Positions 1-7,935 of a DNA stretch of 64,000 bases are shown in pieces. Positions within the stretch are counted from its first letter, which is position 1. Every line of letters begins with the position of its first letter. The stretch is from contig NZ_CP023344.1 in NCBI RefSeq assembly GCF_002310495.1, positions 248,001 to 312,000 on the forward strand. Direction: 5' to 3'. This DNA is from Nibricoccus aquaticus. Its GTDB lineage: Bacteria > Verrucomicrobiota > Verrucomicrobiia > Opitutales > Opitutaceae. The notes under the pieces are model-generated. The model did no database searches, was not told where the DNA came from, and saw only the letters and a program-made list of their open reading frames with translations. The position numbers and the translations under genes are program-made.

Positions 1-137
1 TTTCTCGCCACCAAACGCCATCCCGGTTTCGCGCACAAAAACGCCTCCGCCGCGCGCTCCCCCGCCACGCCACGCGCCTGATTTTCATCGCGCGGCCCCC
101 TCAGCCGCGCCCACCACGCCTTGATCCTCGCCCACAT
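1..137 (-). CDS. UPF0102 (YraN-like) family protein, N-terminal part
   Basis: The 45 or so visible residues start MWARIKAWWARLRGP and continue with ARGVAGERAAEAFL and then GWRLVARN-like residues. This matches the N-terminal signature of the UPF0102/YraN family (G-x-x-GE-x-A-A-x-x-L, then G-x-x-x-x-x-R-N), small proteins with a predicted nuclease-like fold of unknown role. The rest lies beyond the left edge of the window. The start is the ATG whose complement occupies 135-137. It would be the next gene downstream of the metal ATPase on the same strand, with about 100 bases between them. The call rests on a short motif match. Confidence 0.6.
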   Translation of the reverse strand, partial: MWARIKAWWARLRGPRDENQARGVAGERAAEAFLCAKPGWRLVAR

Positions 138-170
138 TTCCCCGCGAGCATCACAACCGTCCCGTCCGCT

Positions 171-210
171 TCAATCCTCTTAATCCTGTAAATCCTGTCC
201 AAAATTCCGA
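171..210. repeat. 9-nt-period intergenic repeat (GACAGGATT type)
   Basis: Read on the minus strand this is GACAGGATT, TACAGGATT, AAGAGGATT: three imperfect 9-nt units followed by a T-run. The same units and the same flank (TCCAAA then CCGACTCC on the plus strand) recur at 22353-22392, and a shorter version lies near 19513-19530. It lies between the metal ATPase and the UPF0102 gene. Confidence 0.7.
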
Positions 211-233
211 CTCCGACTTTCCGTTCCCGCCCC

Positions 234-2465
234 TCACCGGTTCCTCCCAAACAACAACCGCAACGAATTCAAACACACCACCACCGTGCTTCCCTCGTGC
301 GCCGCCACACCCACCGCCAGCGGTACCACGCCGATCACCGACGCCACCGCCATCAACACGACGACTCCAAGCGAGATCGCCAGATTCTGCCTGATCACAC
401 GCTTCGCCCGCTGACTCAACCGCAACGCAGCCAGAAAATTCTCGATGCGATCATGCATCAAAATCACTTCCGCCTGCTCCAGCGCCGCATCGCTGCCGCG
501 CGCGCCCATCGCCACAGAAACATCCGCCGCCGCCAAACACGGCGCATCATTCACGCCATCTCCTACCATCGCGACTGTGTGTCCCTCCTTCTTCAGCGCC
601 TGGATCGCCTCCACCTTCCCCTCCGGCGTCAGTCCCGCGCGCACTTCATCGAGCCCGATTTCTTTCGCGACATTCTCCGCCGCCTGCCGTCGGTCTCCCG
701 TCAACATCACCGTCCTTATCCCCGCCCGCTTCAACTTCGCGAGCACCTCGCGCGACTCCGCGCGGATCTGATCCTTCAACAAAACCCGCCCCACCACATC
801 GCGCCCCACCACCCACACTTCGCTCAACTCCGGCGACGACGCGGGCATCGTCTTTGCCCACTCCGCCAGCGGTCCGCTCTCCAGCAACTCGCGCCGCCCC
901 AGCAGCACCTGCGCGCCGCCCACCTGCCCGCGCACACCATGTCCCGTGATCGATTCAAATTTATCCGCGTCCACTTCGCGCACGCCCTGAGCCCGCGCGT
1001 GCCGCACGATCGCCCGCGCCAGCGGATGCTGCGAATTCACCTCCAGCGCGAACGCCAGCTCCAGCACCTCCTTCTCACGCCCCGCCGGAAAACTCTCCAC
1101 CCCCGTCACCGCGAGTTCGCCCGTCGTCAGCGTCCCCGTCTTATCGAGCGCCACCAGATCGATCGCCGCCAGCTTCTCGATGGCCGCGCCTCCGCGAAAC
1201 AACACGCCATGCTTCGCGCCCCACGCGATCGCCGCGAGAATCGCCGACGGAATCGACAGTACCAACGCGCACGGACTCATCACCACCAGTAGCGTCATCG
1301 CCCGATAAAACGCCGACGTCGTCTCCCCCGCGTTCGTAAACGCCGGCAGCCCCATCGCCAGCCACCACACGAGAAACATCGCCGCGCACACCCCCAGCAC
1401 CGTCAGCGTATACCCGCCGCCAAACTTGTCCGTGAACCGCTCGCTCGGCGCCCTCAACTTCTGCGCCGTCTGAATCAGCCGGATGATCTTCTGCAACGTG
1501 CTCTCCGACGGCAGCCGCCGCACATCGAAATCCACCGCGCCCCACAAGTTGATTGTCCCGCTAAACACCGGCGCGCCCACGTCCTTCTCCACCGGCACCG
1601 CCTCCCCTGTCAGCGCCGACTCATCGCTCGCACTCCGCCCTTTGGATACAGTCCCGTCCGCCGGAAACGCCTCGCCAGGTTTCACCCGCACGCGATCGCC
1701 GATTCCGAGTTCCTCCACCTTCACCAGCCGCTCGCTGCCATTCGGCAATACCAGCGTCGCCGTCTTCGGTGCCGACTTCAGCAACGAGCCCACTTCCCGC
1801 TGCGTCCGATCCAGCGCGTAATCTTCCATCGCGCCCGACGCCGAGAACAAAAACAGCAACAGCACCGCCTCGCCCCACGCCCCGATGCACATCGCTCCCA
1901 CCGCTACCGCCAGCATCAAAAAGTGAATGTCCACTTTCCGCTCCCGCAGATTCTCCCACGTATCTTTCGCCGCGTCCCAACCACCCGCGATCAAGGCCAC
2001 GCCATAAAGCACGCGACTCAACCACTCCGGCCCCACTGAAAATTTCTCTGTCACAAACCCTAGTGCGCCGAAAACGCCGCAAGCCGCCGCGAGCAACCCC
2101 AGCTCCTTCCACTCCGACTCCTCGATCTTCTCCGGCTCATCCAGCTCCGGCCACGCGAACTCCCGCCACTTCCAAAAACTCGGCGCCGTCGCGCAACTGA
2201 CTTCCGCAAACTCCGTCGTCTCGCCCTCACGCTTCAACGTGTAGCCCACCGGAATCTTCGCCGTGCGCCCCAGTTGCGATTCCACCGCCGCCAGCGTTTC
2301 CGCCAGCCGCGCTTCCAGTTGCTTCAAATCCACATCCCCCAGCGTCGCCACCGAGACCTTGCGCGCCGCCGGATCTATCCGCACCGCCTCCACCCCCGGC
2401 TCTTCGCGCAAAAATCGCGCGAGCGTTTCGGCCCAGTTCTCCGACGTGACCTGCTTGGTGGACAT
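234..2465 (-). CDS. P1B-type heavy-metal-translocating ATPase, P1B-4 (Co/Fe/Zn exporter) type
   Basis: A membrane pump of about 743 residues that should export a divalent metal at the cost of ATP. Visible motifs, numbered from the chosen start: TGEA near 286, SPC in a membrane helix near 397, the phosphorylation site DKTGT near 441, an HP motif near 480, GDGVNDAP near 635 and HEGST near 723. An SPC motif together with HEG-x-T in the last helix pair is the known signature of the P1B-4 subgroup (CoaT/CtpD-like; cobalt, ferrous iron, sometimes zinc), not of CPC-type ZntA or CopA. The first 70 residues look like a metal-binding (HMA) fold but have no CxxC. The start at 2465 drops a weak 17-residue extension; an upstream start at 2516 remains possible. 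The metal is inferred only from the subgroup. Confidence 0.88.
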   Translation of the reverse strand: MSTKQVTSENWAETLARFLREEPGVEAVRIDPAARKVSVATLGDVDLKQLEARLAETLAAVESQLGRTAKIPVGYTLKREGETTEFAEVSCATAPSFWKWREFAWPELDEPEKIEESEWKELGLLAAACGVFGALGFVTEKFSVGPEWLSRVLYGVALIAGGWDAAKDTWENLRERKVDIHFLMLAVAVGAMCIGAWGEAVLLLFLFSASGAMEDYALDRTQREVGSLLKSAPKTATLVLPNGSERLVKVEELGIGDRVRVKPGEAFPADGTVSKGRSASDESALTGEAVPVEKDVGAPVFSGTINLWGAVDFDVRRLPSESTLQKIIRLIQTAQKLRAPSERFTDKFGGGYTLTVLGVCAAMFLVWWLAMGLPAFTNAGETTSAFYRAMTLLVVMSPCALVLSIPSAILAAIAWGAKHGVLFRGGAAIEKLAAIDLVALDKTGTLTTGELAVTGVESFPAGREKEVLELAFALEVNSQHPLARAIVRHARAQGVREVDADKFESITGHGVRGQVGGAQVLLGRRELLESGPLAEWAKTMPASSPELSEVWVVGRDVVGRVLLKDQIRAESREVLAKLKRAGIRTVMLTGDRRQAAENVAKEIGLDEVRAGLTPEGKVEAIQALKKEGHTVAMVGDGVNDAPCLAAADVSVAMGARGSDAALEQAEVILMHDRIENFLAALRLSQRAKRVIRQNLAISLGVVVLMAVASVIGVVPLAVGVAAHEGSTVVVCLNSLRLLFGRNR

Positions 2466-2552
2466 TCCTGCAAATTGCGCCCGGCTCGGGTGCGGAGCAA
2501 ATCGCAATTGCGCCATTCATCCCCGCCGCGTTGGGTCCGCATCCGCGTTTTC

Positions 2553-4622
2553 ATGATCGGCCTCAACGACCACCTCGAAGCTCATCCGCCCCCGCCGCCT
2601 TCCCGCGCGCCGGAGCTCGCCGCGAAGATCTTCGCCGCCGGTGGCTGGCTCCAGCACGGCCTCGCCCTCGAACACCGCCCCGAACAGGAACAAATGGCCC
2701 GCGCCGTCGCCGCCGCCATGAAGTCCGACACCCCGCTGCTCTTCGAAGCCGGCACCGGCGTCGGCAAATCCCTCGCGTATCTGCTTCCTGGACTCATCCA
2801 CGCCGTCGATCAGTCCCGCCAGCTCATCGTCTCCACCCACACCATCGCCCTCCAGGAACAGCTCGAATCCAAAGACCTCCCGCTCTGCCGCCGCGTCTTC
2901 TCGTCCACCGAGCACCTCAAGAAATACGCCACCTTCAAGAGCGCCGTCCTCGTCGGTAAATCCAACTACCTCTGCACCACCCGCCTCGCCACCGCCCTCC
3001 GCGATAAACACGAACTCTTCGCCACACCCGAACACAGCGAGCTCCAGCGCATCGCCGTCTGGGCCGAGTCCTCCAAAGACGGCCTCCGCCACGAACTCGC
3101 CCCGCCCGTTTCCCCCGAGCTCTGGGAAATGGTCAGCGCGGACTCCTCCGCCTGCGCGCGCAAATACTGCGACTGCGAAAAGTGCTTCTACCAACGCGCA
3201 CGCGCCCGGCTCGCCCAGGCCCAGGTCATCGTTGTAAACCACTCCCTCCTCTTCGCCCACCTCAACGCCGGCGGTGCCTCCGCCAAAGGCGGCGCACGCG
3301 GCATCCTCTTCCCCGACGACTTCCTCGTTCTCGACGAAGCCCACACCGTCCCCGACGTCGCCACCGATTACTTCGGCCTCCGCCTGTCCAGCTACGGCGT
3401 CGATCGGATGCTGAAATACCTCTACAACCCAAAAACCAAACGCGGCCTCCTCCAAAAACACGCCGGCCCCGAAGCCCGCCAGCTCGTCTGCGACGCCCTC
3501 GAAGCCTCCCACCAGTTCTTCAGCTTCCTCGCCGAGCGCCTACTCGATAAACAACCCCTCGTCCGCGTCCGCGCCGAAGGCATCGCCGAGCCCTGGCTCG
3601 ACGGCCCGCTCCTCGCCCTCGCCAAAGCCGTCCGCACCGCCGCCGATAAATTCGACGAGGGCCGCGATCGCGAAGAGCTCCTCGAACAAACCCAAAAACT
3701 CAAAGCCGCCCAAACCTCGCTCCGCCAGTTCCTCACCCTCGCCGACGACAAATCCGTGTACTGGCTCGAACGCTCCGGCCGTCGCCAGACCATCGTTACA
3801 CTCCGCAGCGCCCCCATCGACATCGCCCCGCAGCTGCGCGAGGAACTCCTCAGCCGCAGCACCTCCGTCATCTTCACCAGCGCCACCCTCGCCATGGGCG
3901 GCAGCATCAAACCGTTTCAACAACGCATAGGAGGCACCGACGTCCGCTCCGACATCGTCAAATCCCCCTTCGATTTCGAGCGCCACATGCGCGTCTTCGT
4001 CGCCGCCGACATCCCGCTCCCGACGGCCCGCGACGCCCGCCTCGCGCTCGATGCGCTCATCGACTACATCGAATTCTGTACCCTCCGCGTAACCGGCGGC
4101 TCCCTCGTCCTATTCACGAGTTACCACGACATGCGCCAGGTCGCCGCCGCCCTCGAACCCGTCTTCGCGAAAAACCGCCGCCCCTTCCTCATGCAAGGCG
4201 CCGAACTCTCGCGCACCGAACTCGCCCGCCAGATGCGCGCTGCCGGAAACGCCATTCTCTTCGGCACCGACAGTTTCTGGACCGGCATCGACGTCCCAGG
4301 CGACGCCCTCGCCCAGGTCATCGTCACCCGCCTCCCCTTCGAAGTCCCCACCCAACCCATCCTCGAAGCCCGCTCCGAATGGATCACCGCCCGAGGCGGC
4401 AGCCCGTTTTCCGAACTCACCCTCCCCGACGCCCTCATCAAATTCCGCCAGGGCATCGGCCGCCTCATCCGCACCCAGACCGACCGCGGTCTCATCACCC
4501 TCCTCGACAGCCGCCTCCTCGCCAAACCCTACGGCCGCCAGTTTCTAGAGTGTTTACCCCAGACCCACTTCGAACGTATCACGAAGGAAAATCGCTCCAC
4601 GCGATTTATACCTTTTGCTTAG
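2553..4622 (+). CDS. DinG/XPD-family ATP-dependent DNA helicase
   Basis: A superfamily 2 helicase of 689 residues, expected to unwind 5'-tailed DNA or R-loops during repair. It shows Walker A (AGTGVGKS, about 66-73), a DEAH box (about 261-264) and four cysteines at about 141, 201, 206 and 211. Their spacing matches the iron-sulfur cluster of DinG/XPD proteins. C-terminal motifs include a GTDSFWTGIDVPG stretch and QGIGRLIR. The ATG at 2553 begins the recognisable protein; the reading frame is open further upstream, but that part is antisense to the ATPase gene. A PP2C gene follows after 37 bases on the same strand, so an operon is likely. Confidence 0.9.
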   Translation: MIGLNDHLEAHPPPPPSRAPELAAKIFAAGGWLQHGLALEHRPEQEQMARAVAAAMKSDTPLLFEAGTGVGKSLAYLLPGLIHAVDQSRQLIVSTHTIALQEQLESKDLPLCRRVFSSTEHLKKYATFKSAVLVGKSNYLCTTRLATALRDKHELFATPEHSELQRIAVWAESSKDGLRHELAPPVSPELWEMVSADSSACARKYCDCEKCFYQRARARLAQAQVIVVNHSLLFAHLNAGGASAKGGARGILFPDDFLVLDEAHTVPDVATDYFGLRLSSYGVDRMLKYLYNPKTKRGLLQKHAGPEARQLVCDALEASHQFFSFLAERLLDKQPLVRVRAEGIAEPWLDGPLLALAKAVRTAADKFDEGRDREELLEQTQKLKAAQTSLRQFLTLADDKSVYWLERSGRRQTIVTLRSAPIDIAPQLREELLSRSTSVIFTSATLAMGGSIKPFQQRIGGTDVRSDIVKSPFDFERHMRVFVAADIPLPTARDARLALDALIDYIEFCTLRVTGGSLVLFTSYHDMRQVAAALEPVFAKNRRPFLMQGAELSRTELARQMRAAGNAILFGTDSFWTGIDVPGDALAQVIVTRLPFEVPTQPILEARSEWITARGGSPFSELTLPDALIKFRQGIGRLIRTQTDRGLITLLDSRLLAKPYGRQFLECLPQTHFERITKENRSTRFIPFA

Positions 4623-4659
4623 TCCGCCGGGCTGCCTAACTAACCAGCTCAACCCTTTC

Positions 4660-5376
4660 ATGCATCTACGCAGTGCCGCACTTTCCGACATCGGAAAACT
4701 TCGCCGTTATAATGAAGACCGCCTCCTCCGCGACGAGACGCTCCATCTCTACGGAGTAGCCGACGGCGTCGGCGGACTCCCCGGCGGCGCCGAAGCCGCG
4801 CAGTGCGCCATCGAATGCGTTCATCACGCCATCCACATGGCCGACGGCGAACCCGATCTCGCGAAGATCACCCTCGACGCCAACAAAACCGTCGCCCAGC
4901 TCGGCGCCCGCCTGAGCCCGCACTACGGCATCGGCTCCACGCTCACGTACGGCCTCTTCCGTCGCGGCCAGCTCCAACTCGCCCACGTCGGCGACTCCCG
5001 CTGTTACGTTTCCCTCGGCGGCGAATTCGAGTGCATCACCATGGATCACTCCGTGGAAAACGAAGCCCGCGCCCGCATCGCCCGCGGCGAACTCGTCTGG
5101 GTCAGCGAACAACACCGCAACGCTCTTACCCGCTGCATCGGCCAGACCACCCCGCTCCAAGTCGACATCTCCTTCCGTCCCCTCACCAAAGGCGAACGCT
5201 ACCTCTTCTGCAGCGACGGCGTCACCAAACTCATCCGCGACCCCGAACTCGCCGAACTCCTCGCCGCCAAAGCAGAACCCGGAAAAATTCTCCGCGACAT
5301 CGTCGATCTCGCCAACGCCCGCGGCGGCCTCGACAATTCCACCGGAGTAATCGTCTTCGTGGACGACCTCGCCTGA
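4660..5376 (+). CDS. PP2C-family serine/threonine protein phosphatase
   Basis: A 238-residue soluble metal-dependent phosphatase of the PP2C (PPM) family. Visible motifs are RYNED near the N-terminus, VADGVGG (metal-binding Asp-Gly), GSTLTYG, AHVGDSRCYV, FCSDGVTK and a final DNSTGVIV. Together these are the complete catalytic set. The length is that of a stand-alone bacterial PP2C with no sensor domain. It sits 37 bases after the helicase gene and 21 bases before a small TPR gene. The partner kinase is not in the window. The ATG at 4660 follows a C/T-rich tract without a Shine-Dalgarno sequence. Confidence 0.92.
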   Translation: MHLRSAALSDIGKLRRYNEDRLLRDETLHLYGVADGVGGLPGGAEAAQCAIECVHHAIHMADGEPDLAKITLDANKTVAQLGARLSPHYGIGSTLTYGLFRRGQLQLAHVGDSRCYVSLGGEFECITMDHSVENEARARIARGELVWVSEQHRNALTRCIGQTTPLQVDISFRPLTKGERYLFCSDGVTKLIRDPELAELLAAKAEPGKILRDIVDLANARGGLDNSTGVIVFVDDLA

Positions 5377-5397
5377 GTTAATTTTTTCCGCAGCCGC

Positions 5398-5718
5398 ATG
5401 AGTGCCCCGGCCAAACGTTCCGAAACCTTTGCTCCGCTCGTCGCCCGCCAGCCCGACAACGAGCTCTTCCGCTTCAGCCTTGCCCAAGCCCTCGTCGCCG
5501 AGCACCGCCTGGTCGACGCCGTCGAGCACTACAAACTCTGCATCGCCAAAAAGCCCGACTGGATGATGGCGCGCATCCTCCTGGGAAAACTCTACCTCGA
5601 ACTCGGCCGCAAATCTGAAGCCGTCCTCCAATTCCAAGAGTCGCTTAAACTCGCCGTCGAGCAATCGCACGAAGACCCCGAACGCGAACTCCGCGACCTC
5701 CTCGCCTCGCTCTCATAA
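5398..5718 (+). CDS. small tetratricopeptide-repeat (TPR) protein
   Basis: A 106-residue soluble protein made mostly of two or three TPR helix pairs (FRFSLAQALVAEHRLVDAVE, then ARILLGKLYLELGRKSEAV). TPRs are protein-binding scaffolds, so it may be an adaptor, possibly for the phosphatase 21 bases upstream. That partnership is only inferred from gene order. No signal peptide is seen. It is the last gene of the helicase-phosphatase-TPR group; a REP-like palindrome and a terminator hairpin follow. Confidence 0.8.
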   Translation: MSAPAKRSETFAPLVARQPDNELFRFSLAQALVAEHRLVDAVEHYKLCIAKKPDWMMARILLGKLYLELGRKSEAVLQFQESLKLAVEQSHEDPERELRDLLASLS

Positions 5719-5739
5719 AATCCGGCCGCGATCTCCGAC

Positions 5740-5764
5740 GTAGGGCCTGACCTCGCGTCAGGCC
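5740..5764 (+). repeat. GTAG-type REP palindrome
   Basis: A GTAG head is followed by a perfect 8-bp stem, GGCCTGAC / GTCAGGCC, around a 5-base loop. It lies in the gap after the TPR gene. It has the head-plus-hairpin form of REP elements known from RAYT-containing bacteria. Confidence 0.75.
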
Positions 5765-5783
5765 GGATCGACTTCCCACATAA

Positions 5784-5823
5784 ACAAAGAGCCCGGACAC
5801 GGTTTAACCGTACCCGGGCTTTG
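5784..5823. terminator. bidirectional rho-independent terminator
   Basis: AGCCCGG pairs with CCGGGCT, and inside it ACGGTT pairs with AACCGT. T-rich flanks occur on both strands (TTTG on plus, CTTTGTTTA on minus). It can end both the TPR operon and the convergent small exported-protein gene. Confidence 0.7.
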
Positions 5824-5887
5824 CTGGACCTGCGACGTGCGAGTCGCCTGCTTGGAGGGATAACCGGGGTGAGTTATCCAAATAGAA

Positions 5888-6148
5888 TCAGACCATGTAC
5901 TTACCTTCGCTGCTCCAACGCGCCTCCCAGCGCACATTGAACCGCGAAGACCACGTCGCCGGAGCCGGCTTCTGCCAGCTCGACCGCACTTTCGGCATCG
6001 CCGAAGCCTCAAACGAAGCCACCGCACCCTCAGTGCGAACCGTCGGCTGAGCCCCCACCACACTCAACGTCGCCACCAGCGCCACAAACGCACCAGCCCA
6101 GATTGCCCGAACCAAATTTGTCACGAGGGATGAAGAGGAAGTCGTCAT
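5888..6148 (-). CDS. small putative exported or membrane-anchored protein, unknown
   Basis: 86 residues, MTTSSSSLVTNLVRAIWAG at the start, with a hydrophobic stretch at about 14-33 ending in VVGAQ that could be a signal peptide or anchor. The rest is Ser/Trp/Arg-rich and has no recognisable domain. The ATG at 6148 is chosen because it places the hydrophobic segment at the usual distance; the frame is open to 6199. A terminator follows the stop codon and a 12-bp palindrome lies upstream, which supports a real gene. No function is offered. Confidence 0.5.
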   Translation of the reverse strand: MTTSSSSLVTNLVRAIWAGAFVALVATLSVVGAQPTVRTEGAVASFEASAMPKVRSSWQKPAPATWSSRFNVRWEARWSSEGKYMV

Positions 6149-6456
6149 TGGGGAGATCTGCCCAAGACCAAATTGACACTTATTTGCATATGCAATCAAT
6201 TATCACCTTTCTACCCATAACTATCGCTACCCGCTCTACTTGCCGCAGATAAATTTCCACCCACTTTTAGCCCCAAGAAGTTAAACAATCGTAAGCAACC
6301 CCGAGACAGATTCTTAGCTGGGCACCATTACCCATTATCACCGTTGTCCGTCCGAATCATTCCTCGTCGCACAACAGCCCGCTCCCGCGACACCCAAACG
6401 TTGCATACCCTCGCTCGCCTGCCACGGTCCCAACCCGCTAAGAGCATACCCAACAC
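6149..6456. other. AT-richer intergenic region, divergent promoter zone
   Basis: About 308 bases between the small exported protein and the glycosyltransferase. It is visibly less GC-rich than its surroundings and holds the palindrome at 6184-6195. No convincing gene or RNA was seen. Confidence 0.5.
6184..6195. promoter_or_regulatory. perfect palindrome, possible operator
   Basis: TTGCATATGCAA is a perfect 12-bp palindrome about 36 bases upstream of the small exported-protein start codon. It is placed where a repressor could cover the promoter. No regulator can be assigned. Confidence 0.35.
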
Positions 6457-7752
6457 ATGCGCGTCATCCTCACCTCGCACGGCTCAACCGGAGATATTTA
6501 CCCCGTCATCGCGCTCGCCGTCGCCCTCCAAAAAGCAGGCCACCACGTCCGCTTCGCCACGATGCCGCACTACCAAGCCGACATCGAAGCCGCCGGGATC
6601 GAGTTTCTCCCGCTCTGCCCTAATTGGGAACAAGCCGACCTCAGCTACTGGATGGGCCGCCTCCAAAAAATCCGCACTCCTATCTACCAACTCCGCGAAA
6701 TCTACGTCGGCGCCAAGGCCTACATCCCCGAGATGATCTCGCGCATGGACGCCGCCCTCGCTGACGCCGACCTGCTCGTCTCCTCGTACCTCTTTCCGAT
6801 GAACAAAAGCATCGCCGACCGCCGCGGCGTGCCCTTCGCGACCTTCGCCTTCGCCCATCACGTCATCCCCTCGCCCGACTACCCGCCCGAAAATCTCCCG
6901 TCCCCACGCTGGCTACCGCAAAACCTCCGCCGCGCCTGGAATCGCTGGCTCTGGAAAACCGCCAACGCCGTCGTTGATCGCGTCATCAACAACACCATCC
7001 GCAGCCACCTCGACAACGCAGGCCTCCCCAAAGTCCGCAGCTTCTTCTCCGCCCCCGCCGAACGCGTCCTCGTCGCCGTTTCCGACGAACTCATGCGCCC
7101 CCGCGACGCCGAGATCCACGACCGCTTCCGCTTCACCGGCTATTGCCGCTGGCAGGCGCCCGAAGACCCCAAACTCGAAACCGAGCTGCGCGAATTCACC
7201 CAGGGAGAACCCGTTCCAGTCCTCACCTTCGGCAGCATGGTTTACGACAACGCCGGCGAATACATGGAGCGCCTGATCCGCGCCTGGCCGCAGAACAAAA
7301 AAATCATCGTCCAACGCGGCTGGGCTCAATTCCCCGCCCTCGCCGAAGACGGCCACATCAAAGTCATCGGCAAAGTTTCCCACGACCAGCTCTTCCGCCA
7401 CGCCTCAGCCGTCATCCATCACGGCGGCGCCGGCACCACCGCCAGCGCCCTTCACGCTGGCAAACCCCAGATCGTCGTCCCGCACATCGGCGACCAGAAC
7501 TTCTTCGGTAGCGAAGTCGAACGCCTCGGCTGCGGCTTCCGCATCCGAAAAAATCACTGGCCCGAACAACTCCACAACGCGCTCACCCGCCTCGCCGTCC
7601 AACCCATCCACGCTCAAAACGCGCTTAAAGTTCAAACGACGCTCCTCAAAGAAAACGGCCCCGCCCGCGCCATCGAGGAACTCGAACGCTACGAACGCGA
7701 ATCCCGCGCCGCCCGTAGCCAGAACCCTCGCGAAAATTTTGTTGGAAAATGA
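6457..7752 (+). CDS. glycosyltransferase, UGT/GT28-like (GT-B fold)
   Basis: A 431-residue GT-B fold enzyme that should move a sugar from a nucleotide donor to a lipid or small-molecule acceptor. The N-terminus has the acceptor-side signature (LTSHGSTGDIYPVIALA, then AGIEFLPL). The C-terminal donor-binding region near residues 318-345 has HHGGAGTTASAL followed by PHIGDQ, typical of UDP-glucosyl/rhamnosyl transferases related to sterol and macrolide glucosyltransferases. No signal peptide is seen. It stands alone between an AT-rich gap and a tRNA gene, so the acceptor cannot be inferred. Confidence 0.87.
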   Translation: MRVILTSHGSTGDIYPVIALAVALQKAGHHVRFATMPHYQADIEAAGIEFLPLCPNWEQADLSYWMGRLQKIRTPIYQLREIYVGAKAYIPEMISRMDAALADADLLVSSYLFPMNKSIADRRGVPFATFAFAHHVIPSPDYPPENLPSPRWLPQNLRRAWNRWLWKTANAVVDRVINNTIRSHLDNAGLPKVRSFFSAPAERVLVAVSDELMRPRDAEIHDRFRFTGYCRWQAPEDPKLETELREFTQGEPVPVLTFGSMVYDNAGEYMERLIRAWPQNKKIIVQRGWAQFPALAEDGHIKVIGKVSHDQLFRHASAVIHHGGAGTTASALHAGKPQIVVPHIGDQNFFGSEVERLGCGFRIRKNHWPEQLHNALTRLAVQPIHAQNALKVQTTLLKENGPARAIEELERYERESRAARSQNPRENFVGK

Positions 7753-7784
7753 AACGGGAATCTGCACGTTTCGCCGACTCGTTT

Positions 7785-7859
<75 letters not shown>

Positions 7860-7866
7860 CTTTAAG

Positions 7867-7898
7867 AAAAACCCGGACCTTCTCAGGCCCGGGTTTTT
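7867..7898. terminator. bidirectional rho-independent terminator
   Basis: CCCGG-CCT pairs with AGG-CCGGG, flanked by an A-run on the left and TTTTT on the right. It ends the tRNA transcript on plus and can also end the convergent acetyl-CoA synthetase gene. Confidence 0.85.
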
Positions 7899-7935
7899 CA
7901 TTTTCCGAAAAGGAAACGTGAGCTCCGAAACCGGA

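Noticed and set aside
297-1292. 331-residue plus-strand frame across the metal ATPase
   Set aside because: Arg/His-rich shadow of a gene with complete motifs on the other strand.
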